Positions 17,159-23,830 of a stretch of 64,000 bases of DNA are shown here, one piece after another. Source of the DNA: Dehalobacter restrictus DSM 9455 (GTDB lineage: Bacteria; Bacillota; Desulfitobacteriia; Desulfitobacteriales; Syntrophobotulaceae); contig NZ_CP007033.1 in NCBI RefSeq assembly GCF_000512895.1, positions 774,001 through 838,000 on the forward strand, given 5' to 3'. The notes under the pieces were generated by a model. That model saw only the letters and a program-made list of their open reading frames with translations. It ran no database searches and was not told where the DNA came from. The translations under genes were made by a program, and so were the position numbers. How positions within the stretch are numbered: position 1 is the first letter of the stretch; every line of letters starts with the position of its first letter.

Positions 17159-17878
17159 ATGCAAGAGAATTTCGAAAAATGGAGGGTGGGTATTCCAGAT
17201 ACATTTTATCCGATAAGCGAATTGCAGAAGTATGTTGAATACGGCACAGTCAAATCTTACTTAAAAGATAGTTTAGTTGTTTTACCGGGTGAAGTAATCC
17301 ATAAATTTATCTATGTGCTTACCGGTAAATTGCAAGTAAACTTTCTGTTCAGCGATGGACGAGAACGAATGGTTTATTTTGGCGGGGAACATTGTATGTT
17401 CAACTATTTATTTCAACATAACTCCGACAATCGTATGGCGGCTTATATTGTAGCCTTAGAAGACAGCCAACTATGTTTTTTTTCTTGGGAACAGCTTGAA
17501 AAGATTTTTCATATGGACGGAAATCTTCTCTTTGAAATAATGAAAAATGAGAATGCCAAAGGCAATTTCTTTATGAAACAGGCGGCAGAGATGGACTTTT
17601 TAAACCCGACAATACGGATTGTGAAATTGATTTATCAATTATGCGTTTCTCAGGGGAAGCCTGTTAATAATCATATCGAGGTCAACATTAATTTACCCTT
17701 GAGAGATATTTCTGAAATAACCGGAGCTCATTATGCAACCGTCTCCAAAGTATTCTGCACGCTGAATAAGCTTCATATTTTAGATAAGAAGAGAGACAGG
17801 ATCGTTATTTTTGATATCAGAAAGCTGGAAGAATTAACACAAGAAACACAATTATTCAAACATGATGGCACTAATTAA
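17159..17878 (+). CDS. rdhK: RdhK, CprK-type Crp/Fnr activator (239 aa)
   Basis: CprK-like opening (IPDTFYPISELQKYVEYGTV), sensor domain (VVLPGEVIHKFIYVLTGKL) and recognition region ISEITGAHYATVSKVF. It is nearly identical to the copy at 22654, but one residue in the recognition helix differs (A for V in HY-A/V-TVSK). In CprK the valine at this place contacts DNA, so operator preference or strength might differ. It starts with ATG, 8 bases after AAAGGAG. Downstream lies an intact dehalobox promoter with no rdhBA behind it. Confidence 0.88.
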   Translation: MQENFEKWRVGIPDTFYPISELQKYVEYGTVKSYLKDSLVVLPGEVIHKFIYVLTGKLQVNFLFSDGRERMVYFGGEHCMFNYLFQHNSDNRMAAYIVALEDSQLCFFSWEQLEKIFHMDGNLLFEIMKNENAKGNFFMKQAAEMDFLNPTIRIVKLIYQLCVSQGKPVNNHIEVNINLPLRDISEITGAHYATVSKVFCTLNKLHILDKKRDRIVIFDIRKLEELTQETQLFKHDGTN

Positions 17879-17919
17879 TTAGCATTTGTAAAATATTATC
17901 ATTTATAGAATGATTATTT

Positions 17920-17961
17920 TCAATTTAAACTGAATCATTTAATTATCTTATTTTGTACAAT
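17920..17961 (+). promoter_or_regulatory. Orphaned dehalobox promoter
   Basis: TCAAT-TTAA-ACTGA (17920-17933) has its centre 29.5 bp before the -10 element TACAAT (17956-17961), the same layout as the promoters at 23411 and 25442. Here the rdhB gene that should follow is missing and an rdhK fragment has taken its place. Confidence 0.7.
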
Positions 17962-18006
17962 GTACCTAGTCATCCGATTGACCAAACCGCTAAAAGAGGA
18001 GGCGAA

Positions 18007-18370
18007 TTAGTTGTTTTACCGGGTGAAGTAATCCATAAATTTATCTATGTGCTTACCGGTAAATTGCAAGTAAACTTTCTATTCAGCGATGGACGAGAAC
18101 GAATGGTTTGTTTTGGCGGCAAACATTGTATGTTCAACTATTTATTTCAATACAACTCCGACAATACGGATTGTGAAATTGATTTATTAATTATGCGTTT
18201 CTCAGGGAAAGCCTGTTAATCAAATCGAGGTCAACATTAATTTACCCCCTTGAGAGATATTTCTGAAATAACCGGAGCTCATTATGTAACCGTCTCCAAA
18301 GTATCCTGCACGCTGAATAAGCTTCATATTTTAGATAAGAAGAGAGACAAAAGGAACACAATTATTCAAA
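18007..18370 (+). pseudogene. Chimeric rdhK pseudogene fused to an rdhB leader
   Basis: The sequence follows rdhK (17159) from codon 38 on, but the start is replaced by the leader and ribosome-binding site of an rdhB gene. About 180 bases are lost between two copies of CCGACAAT, an extra C shifts the frame in the run ACCCCC, and the 3' end is deleted. In-frame stops interrupt the rest. The first 88 codons can still be read from an ATG at 17953, so a truncated sensor-domain peptide is possible but unlikely to work. Confidence 0.85.
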
Positions 18371-18407
18371 ACCAGAAAAACAAAGTATTACTGGAGGTAG
18401 ATTATTC

Positions 18408-19211
18408 ATGATCATCATTGGAGAAAAAATCAACGGCGCCATCCCTTCCGTAGCGAGAGCAATCGCTGAAAAGGATGCAGGGTTCATTCGAAACCTTGCC
18501 AAAATCCAATCCGATGCCGGCGCGGATTTTATTGATGTCTGTGCATCCACGGACGTCGGAATTGAACTCGAAACCTTAAAATGGCTGATCGACCTGGTAC
18601 AGGAAGTGAGCGACACCCCAATTTGTATCGACAGCCCGCATGCTCAGACCTGCGTGGATGCGATTCAATTCTGCAAACGTCCGGGACTCATTAACTCTGT
18701 ATCCGGCGAAGGTGACAAGATTGATGTCGTATTCCCGGTTATTGCTGATACTAAATGGGAATGCGTTGCGCTTCTTTGTGATGACAGCGGAATTTCCAAG
18801 ACTGCGGAGAAACGTCTCGAAGTATTTGCAAACATCATGAAAAGAGCTAAAGAATTCAATATTGCCCCGTCCCGTCTGCACATTGATCCGCTGGTCGAAA
18901 TGCTCTGCACTTCGGAAGAAGGCATCAACATGATTGTTGACGTAATCAGAGAGATTAAAAGACAGTATCCGGCAATTCACATTACCGGCGGATTCAGCAA
19001 TATTTCGTTTAACTTGCCTGCTAGGAAGCTTGTCAATCAGGCCTTCTGCGTTCTGGCAATGAACGCCGGCATGGACAGCGGGATCCTTGACCCGACGAAT
19101 CAGGATTTGGTTGGTATGATCTTTGCGACGGAAGCTCTCTTAGGTCAGGATGAATATTGCATGGAATATATTAGCGCCTTCAGGGAAGGACGTTTTGGTC
19201 AGAAAAAATAG
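18408..19211 (+). CDS. Pterin-binding methyltransferase, MtrH/AcsE family (267 aa)
   Basis: A TIM-barrel methyltransferase of the dihydropteroate-synthase-like type that moves a methyl group between a corrinoid protein and tetrahydrofolate (MT2 role). The opening IIIGEKINGAIPSVARAI, then GADFIDVCAS, ICIDSPHAQ and HITGGFSNISFNLP are typical. It has a clear GGAGG site and is followed by a corrinoid protein and a UroD-type methyltransferase, forming a three-component methyl transfer system. It feeds methyl groups to the folate branch of the Wood-Ljungdahl pathway if the direction is catabolic (inference). Confidence 0.85.
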   Translation: MIIIGEKINGAIPSVARAIAEKDAGFIRNLAKIQSDAGADFIDVCASTDVGIELETLKWLIDLVQEVSDTPICIDSPHAQTCVDAIQFCKRPGLINSVSGEGDKIDVVFPVIADTKWECVALLCDDSGISKTAEKRLEVFANIMKRAKEFNIAPSRLHIDPLVEMLCTSEEGINMIVDVIREIKRQYPAIHITGGFSNISFNLPARKLVNQAFCVLAMNAGMDSGILDPTNQDLVGMIFATEALLGQDEYCMEYISAFREGRFGQKK

Positions 19212-19300
19212 TTGTAAGCGCTGGCTCATCAAACAGGCATTCAATCAGAGAATTGTTATTCAATCTATTCAGAATAAAATTTTAAGGGGGATTATAAGAA

Positions 19301-19936
19301 ATGGCTAAAATTGAAGAAGTCAAAGCAATGGTAGAGGCAGGAAAAGCAAAACTTGTTCCTGGATTGGTCCAGGAAGCGCTCGATGAAGGAAGCGCAGCAA
19401 AAGATATTCTGCAGGCAATGGTAGGTTCGATGGGCGTTGTTGGGGACAAGTTCTCCACAGGCGAAATCTTCGTTCCTGAAATGCTAATGGCCGCCAAAGC
19501 GATGGCCAAAGGTGTTGATGTCTTGAAACCGCTGATGGCTGGCGACACCTCAAACTCCTTAGGTACCTGCATTATCGGAACCGTAGCAGGCGACCTGCAT
19601 GATATTGGTAAAAACCTTGTTTCTATGATGATCGAAAGTGCCGGGTTCACCGTGGTTGACCTCGGTGTAGACGTGCCGCATGAAAAATGGGTTGAAGCTA
19701 TCAAAGAAAATCAGAATGTTACTTTAGTGGCTTGTTCAGGACTTTTGACGACAACGATGCCAGCATTAAAGGAAGCCGTGCAAACGGTCAAGGCCAGTGG
19801 TTTGACAGGCTTTAAAGTTCTCGTCGGTGGTGCTCCTGTTACCCAGCAATTCGCTGATGAAATCAATGCCGATGGTTTTGCTCCTGATGCCGGCAGTGCT
19901 GCAGTGAAAGCTGCTGAGTTGGTAAAATCTTTATAA
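19301..19936 (+). CDS. Corrinoid-binding methyl carrier protein, MtaC/MtbC-like (211 aa)
   Basis: Residues about 1-85 form the helical cap domain (AAKDILQAMVGSMGVVGDKF, then FVPEMLMAAKAM). Residues about 88-211 form a B12-binding Rossmann domain with GDLHDIGKNLV (the DxHxxG motif that supplies the lower cobalt ligand), a CSGLLTTTM segment and VLVGGAPV. The protein is a typical 210-residue methyl carrier between an MT1 and an MT2. A GGGGG ribosome-binding site precedes the ATG. No reductive activase gene is found nearby; that function must be encoded elsewhere. Confidence 0.9.
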   Translation: MAKIEEVKAMVEAGKAKLVPGLVQEALDEGSAAKDILQAMVGSMGVVGDKFSTGEIFVPEMLMAAKAMAKGVDVLKPLMAGDTSNSLGTCIIGTVAGDLHDIGKNLVSMMIESAGFTVVDLGVDVPHEKWVEAIKENQNVTLVACSGLLTTTMPALKEAVQTVKASGLTGFKVLVGGAPVTQQFADEINADGFAPDAGSAAVKAAELVKSL

Positions 19937-19970
19937 GATGAAAAATCTTGCTAAAGGGAGGTAAATCAAT

Positions 19971-20951
19971 ATGACGCTGACTCAGAGAGAAAATTTTGAG
20001 ATCATGCTTAACGGAGGAAAACCGGAATTCGCCCCTTTGCTGTATGAACTATATAAAGTGTGCATGTTAGCAACGAATAATACAGACCAACCATGGCAAG
20101 GCGGGAAGGATCCGTTTGGCGTAAATTGGATAGCCACGGCTGAGGGAGTCATACCGGAGTCAGGAAAAATATTATTCGATGATATCGCTGATTGGAAAAA
20201 ATATGTAAAATTCCCTGATGTTGATTCTCTTGGAATTGAGCAGATGGCACAAATTGAATTGGCTGACTTTACTGACGGAAAAAGAAAGGAACAGCCGGTT
20301 GCAGTATTTAATGCATGTGGTCTCTTTGAACGGATGGCTGCATTTATGGGGTTTGAAAATACCTTATGTGCTTTGATTGAAGATCCGGATTCCTGTCATG
20401 AATTCTTTGCGGCAATGGCAGATTACAAAATCGCTTGTATAAACCGATATATCGACGCATATAAGCCGGATGTTATCATCTATTTTGATGACTTGGCAAC
20501 TGCTCGTGGGATGTTTATGTCACCAAAAACCTATCGCGAAGTCATTAAGCCGTACCACAAAAGAATCGTTGAGGCTGTGACTTCCCGTGGCGTTATCTTT
20601 AATCAACATACATGTGGGAAATGTGAAGATATTATCGAAGACTATGTTGAAATGGGTATTAAAATATGGGATGCTGCTCAGGTTTGTAATGATTTGGAGG
20701 GAATCTTGACGAAGTATCATGGCCGCTTAATTGTAGAAGGCGGTTGGGATACATCCGGACCTGCCAGTTATATTGGCGCTCCCGTAGAGGTGATCATTGA
20801 AGAAACGAAAAGATGTGCAGAACAATATGGAAAAAAAGGTAATTTCATACTGTTCCCAGTACTCATGAACGAAAAAGGGCATGCCTTTATGACCGGTGAC
20901 GAAAGAATTCCTGCGTTAATAATGACTTGGAATCAAGTCAATAAGTTATAA
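19971..20951 (+). CDS. UroD-family corrinoid methyltransferase (326 aa)
   Basis: A uroporphyrinogen-decarboxylase-like methyltransferase (MtaA/CmuA/MtvB superfamily). Such enzymes use a zinc site of the His-x-Cys type, and NQHTCGKCEDI at about residue 208 supplies it. DVIIYFDDLATARGMFMSP fits the family. As the only candidate MT1 in the cassette it should accept the primary methyl donor, perhaps a methoxyaromatic or a halomethane; O-demethylase and chloromethane or dichloromethane systems use related enzymes. The donor is not revealed by the sequence. Confidence 0.8.
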   Translation: MTLTQRENFEIMLNGGKPEFAPLLYELYKVCMLATNNTDQPWQGGKDPFGVNWIATAEGVIPESGKILFDDIADWKKYVKFPDVDSLGIEQMAQIELADFTDGKRKEQPVAVFNACGLFERMAAFMGFENTLCALIEDPDSCHEFFAAMADYKIACINRYIDAYKPDVIIYFDDLATARGMFMSPKTYREVIKPYHKRIVEAVTSRGVIFNQHTCGKCEDIIEDYVEMGIKIWDAAQVCNDLEGILTKYHGRLIVEGGWDTSGPASYIGAPVEVIIEETKRCAEQYGKKGNFILFPVLMNEKGHAFMTGDERIPALIMTWNQVNKL

Positions 20952-20998
20952 TACACTTAATAGAATAAATATTTAAACCATCATTTAAGTGAAAGATT

Positions 20999-21037
20999 GC
21001 AAAATCCTCTGGATAATTTTATTCAAGGGGATTTTGC
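20999..21037 (+). terminator. Hairpin after the UroD-type methyltransferase gene
   Basis: GCAAAATCC and GGATTTTGC form a perfect 9-bp stem around a 21-base loop. The downstream sequence is mixed T and A, so it may be a partial terminator between the three-gene methyltransferase unit and the GTPase gene. Confidence 0.5.
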
Positions 21038-21123
21038 TTATATTCGAATAGCAAACAGATTTCTCTATATAAGTACTGGAGAGGGCTCAGAAGCACGATT
21101 ATACTGAAAAGGAGAGGGTTGCC

Positions 21124-21735
21124 ATCAAATTAATCATATTAAGCGGATTCTTGGGGTCAGGTAAAACCAGTGTGTTAATGCAGCTTGCAAGACATCTCGT
21201 TGAAACTTCTAATGGTAATGAGAACGACAAAAAGGTTGTAATCATAGAAAATGAAATCGGTACAGCCGGAATTGATAACCTTCTACTAGAGAATGAAGAT
21301 TTTACCGTCAAGAACCTTTTTGCCGGCTGCGCCTGCTGCACATCTTCGGCTAAACTTACGGATACAGTTGATTATCTTAGTAAGGAGTACAGCCCGGAAT
21401 GGATCATCATTGAGGCAACTGGGCTTGCTTTTCCGAGCAAAATAAAAAGCACGGTGGAGACCGAACTCGGGATGCAGGCCATGACGATTATTGTGGTAGA
21501 TGCCAAACGGTGGTTCCGATTGGTTGGTGCGATGGAAAACTTCGTCTCAGAGCAGCTGGAGGATACAAAGTCAGTGTTAGTTAACAAGATTGATTTGGTG
21601 GATGAAACGACAGTGGAAAAAGTACAGGAGAGTATCCAGAAATATAACCGGGATGCGTACTGTTATCCTATATCCGCTACTAACGAGCTTTCAGCCGGAT
21701 TTTGGAACGATTTATTTAAAAAGGCGGGGATATAA
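21124..21735 (+). CDS. G3E-family GTPase, CobW-like metallochaperone (about 203 aa)
   Basis: The P-loop is SGFLGSGKTS and the metal-binding CxCC motif is in AGCACCTSS; NKIDLVD is the G4 motif. The family inserts or carries Zn, Co or Ni. The natural N-terminus would be (M)KLIILSGFLGSGKT, but the first codon at 21124 is ATC, 9 bases after AAGGAG. A TTG at 21151 would delete half of the P-loop. A non-standard start, or loss of the ATG, is therefore likely. The protein is shorter than full CobW because the C-terminal domain is on the next ORF or missing. It may supply metal to the neighbouring methyltransferases. Confidence 0.75.
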   Translation: MKLIILSGFLGSGKTSVLMQLARHLVETSNGNENDKKVVIIENEIGTAGIDNLLLENEDFTVKNLFAGCACCTSSAKLTDTVDYLSKEYSPEWIIIEATGLAFPSKIKSTVETELGMQAMTIIVVDAKRWFRLVGAMENFVSEQLEDTKSVLVNKIDLVDETTVEKVQESIQKYNRDAYCYPISATNELSAGFWNDLFKKAGI

Positions 21736-21736
21736 A

Positions 21737-22192
21737 ATGGCACACGAACACCACGAACACCATGAACACGAAGGCCAAGCCTGTCAGTGCGGACACCACC
21801 ATGACGAGCAGCATGAACAGCATGAACAGCATGAGAAAACGGTGCTCTGCAATCAGGAAGAAATCACAGTTACCCACCATGAAGGAGCCGTCATTTTATC
21901 TACTGAACGTGTCATTGCCAAAGAATATTCGTGGGTAAGAGATAGGCTCAACAAAGAGCTACAGTCCTTAGCCGGTTGGGTTGAAGATCAGGGAGGGCTT
22001 GTGGGGCATATCAAGGCTTTTCTTACTGAAACCGGCTATACCTGCATGCTATCCACGACAGGCGAAGATGTACAGATCAAGGAAACCTTGAAACCAAAAG
22101 TCACGGCCAAGATTACCCTGATAGTTTTTATTAACAATGAAAATGAATTATATTCTAAATTAGCAGAAACGTTAAAGAAATTAGTCAATTAA
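21737..22192 (+). CDS. Histidine-rich metal-binding protein (151 aa)
   Basis: The first 33 residues are mostly His, Glu and Gln (HEHHEHHEHEG, then CQCGHHHDEQHEQ), a probable metal store. Residues about 45-151 form a compact domain with IAKEYSWVRDRLNKELQ and a C-terminal KPKVTAKITLIVFIN strand, which I do not recognise. The ATG begins one base after the GTPase stop codon, so the two are coupled. The pair could work as GTPase plus metal-handling domain, standing in for the C-terminal half of a CobW protein. It may deliver zinc or cobalt to the methyltransferase cassette (inference). Confidence 0.7.
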   Translation: MAHEHHEHHEHEGQACQCGHHHDEQHEQHEQHEKTVLCNQEEITVTHHEGAVILSTERVIAKEYSWVRDRLNKELQSLAGWVEDQGGLVGHIKAFLTETGYTCMLSTTGEDVQIKETLKPKVTAKITLIVFINNENELYSKLAETLKKLVN

Positions 22193-22228
22193 CTTTCCAG
22201 AAATTATGACGAGCGTAAAGATGATTTT

Positions 22229-22468
22229 CCTCCGGTAAACATTATAACTGTTTAAATTCTATCCCATGACTCAAAAAACTTAATCATGATATACTTTTTG
22301 GATAATCAGGTTCTAATATTAGGGTAAGCATTTGCACTGTGTTGCTCATAATATGAGGAAGATGGCAGTACTAACTGATAAAAGATGAGCTGAAAAAATT
22401 GGGCTAGATAGGTTAAGGGGACGTCGCGAAATAAAGTTTCGTTACGTCCCCTTCGTGGCCGTGTTTAA
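22229..22468 (+). repeat. Right inverted-repeat arm (IS remnant plus rdhT leader)
   Basis: Reverse complement of 7037-7292 with small indels. It carries the same hairpin at 22415-22453 and, on the plus strand, the transposase-like tail GKHLHCVAHNMRKMAV. At its left end it still holds the ribosome-binding region that precedes rdhT in the other copy, but no rdhT follows. The gene-free stretch 22193-22653 consists of this arm, a gerKA scrap and the start of a direct repeat. Confidence 0.75.
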
Positions 22469-22472
22469 CCAC

Positions 22473-22504
22473 ACCCTCAATATAACAAATACACCCTTTT
22501 GTAT
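22473..22504 (-). pseudogene. Short gerKA scrap, reversed
   Basis: Thirty-two bases encode KGCICYIEGV on the minus strand, matching the intact gerKA at about 8968. It is the same segment, further shortened, as the remnant at 16903-16993. Confidence 0.65.
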
Positions 22505-22653
22505 AATAGCCGGGACACTTAGGGTGTATTGGTGCGTACGGCATCGCAAAGCAAAATAAGTATGAATTGAAGAATTTTTCATTAATTAAGCCTATACTAA
22601 ATTTATGATTATTGACAAAAGGAAATTGCAAGAAAGGAGTGGGAATTGGAATT

Positions 22654-23373
22654 ATGCAGGAGAATTTTGAAAAATGGAGGGTGGGTATTCCAGATACATT
22701 TTATCCAATAAACGAATTGCAGAAGTATGTTGAATACGGCACAGTCAAATCTTACTTAAAAGATAGTTTAGTTGTTTCACCGGGTGAAGTAATCCATAAA
22801 TTTATCTATGTGCTTACCGGTAAATTGCAAGTAAACTTTCTGTTCAGCGATGGACGAGAACGAATGGTTTATTTTGGCGGCAAACATTGTATGTTCAACT
22901 ATTTATTTCAATATAACTCCGACAATCATATGGCGGCTTATATTGTAGCCTTAGAAGACAGCCAACTATGTTTTTTTTCTTGGGAACAGCTTGAAAAGAT
23001 TTTTCATATGGACGAAAATCTTTTCTTTGAAATAATGAGAAATGAGAGCGCCAAATGCAATTTCTTTATGAAACAGGCAGCCGAGATGGACTTTTTAAAT
23101 CCGACAATAAGGATTGTGAAATTGATTTATCAATTATGCGTTTCTCAGGGGAAGCCTGTTAATAATCATATCGAGATCAACATTAATTTACCCTTGAGAG
23201 ATATTTCTGAAATAACCGGAGCTCATTATGTAACCGTCTCCAAAGTATTCTGCACGCTGAACACGCTTCATATTTTAGATAAGAAGAGAGACAAGATCGT
23301 TATTTTTGATATCAGAAAGCTGGAAGAATTGACACAAGAAACACAATTATTCAAACATGAGGGCACTAATTAG
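22654..23373 (+). CDS. rdhK: RdhK, CprK-type Crp/Fnr activator (239 aa)
   Basis: Nearly identical to the protein at 17159, with the CprK-like opening IPDTFYPINELQKYVEYGTV and the recognition region ISEITGAHYVTVSKVF, which has the CprK-type valine. A 6-base GGAATT duplication lengthens the gap between the AAAGGAG site and the ATG compared with the other copy, which may lower translation. It lies directly upstream of a tandem pair of rdhBA units with TCAAT-type dehaloboxes and is the obvious candidate activator for them. Confidence 0.88.
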   Translation: MQENFEKWRVGIPDTFYPINELQKYVEYGTVKSYLKDSLVVSPGEVIHKFIYVLTGKLQVNFLFSDGRERMVYFGGKHCMFNYLFQYNSDNHMAAYIVALEDSQLCFFSWEQLEKIFHMDENLFFEIMRNESAKCNFFMKQAAEMDFLNPTIRIVKLIYQLCVSQGKPVNNHIEININLPLRDISEITGAHYVTVSKVFCTLNTLHILDKKRDKIVIFDIRKLEELTQETQLFKHEGTN

Positions 23374-23410
23374 CATTTGTAAAATATTATCATTTATAAA
23401 ATGATTATTT

Positions 23411-23452
23411 TCAATTTAGACTGAATCATTTAATTATCTTATTTTGTACAAT
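23411..23452 (+). promoter_or_regulatory. Dehalobox and -10 element of rdhB3-rdhA3
   Basis: TCAAT-TTAG-ACTGA (23411-23424) is centred 29.5 bp before TACAAT (23447-23452). There is no good -35 hexamer, as expected for a class II activated promoter. Confidence 0.7.
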
Positions 23453-23498
23453 GTACCTAGTCATCCGCTTGACCAAATCGCTAAAAGAGGAGGTGAAA

Positions 23499-23814
23499 AT
23501 GATGGGTACATTGTTGATTTTTGTTGCTGGCGTGTTATTTTTAGCCGTCGATTCTTTTTATTAAACCTCGCGCCAAAATGGAGCAAATGTGGAGAACAGT
23601 AATTAACTGGGTCTTATTCGTGATTTGGTATGCTGTTACCTGGACGGGAATTTCCTTTATCTACATCAACGCATCCGTAGGGCATGTTAAAGCAACGAGT
23701 ACTGCAATATTCTTATTTGGAGGATTAGCTATCATCCTTGCAGTTGTACTGGCACGTTTGTTAGGCTTCATCACGATTGGAAAAACGAAAAAGACAAATA
23801 CTGAACAAGCTTGA
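23499..23814 (+). pseudogene. rdhB: RdhB3 with one-base frameshift
   Basis: The sequence nearly matches the intact rdhB at 25531 but has one extra base near 23545 (GCCGTCGATTC against GCCGCAATTC), after codon 15. The frame runs into a stop soon after. The rest of the reading frame, from KMEQMWRTVINW to the C-terminus, is intact. If the shift is real, RdhA3 would lose its membrane anchor unless the anchor encoded at 25531, which is nearly identical, replaces it. Confidence 0.8.
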
Positions 23815-23830
23815 AAAGAGGTCAAAAAGA

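Larger units (their letters stand above)
17020..18000 (+). repeat. Direct repeat copy A (rdhK with flanks)
   Basis: From the shared GTGCGTACGGCATCGCAAAG onward this stretch matches 22531-23490 almost throughout: the rdhK upstream region, the rdhK gene and the downstream rdhB-type promoter. The two copies are direct repeats on either side of the methyltransferase cassette. Confidence 0.8.
22531..23490 (+). repeat. Direct repeat copy B (rdhK with flanks)
   Basis: This is the partner of 17020-18000. Unlike copy A, its promoter end continues into a real rdhBA pair. Recombination between the two would remove the methyltransferase cassette and leave one rdhK upstream of rdhBA. Confidence 0.8.

Noticed and set aside
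22612-22653. Upstream in-frame extension of the rdhK at 22654
   Set aside because: The added residues do not match other RdhK proteins; the sequence is the leader of the 17159 copy with a 6-base duplication.
23777-23830. Upstream extension of rdhA3 into rdhB3
   Set aside because: Same situation: the tandem copy supports ATG 23831, and the extra residues are shifted rdhB sequence.
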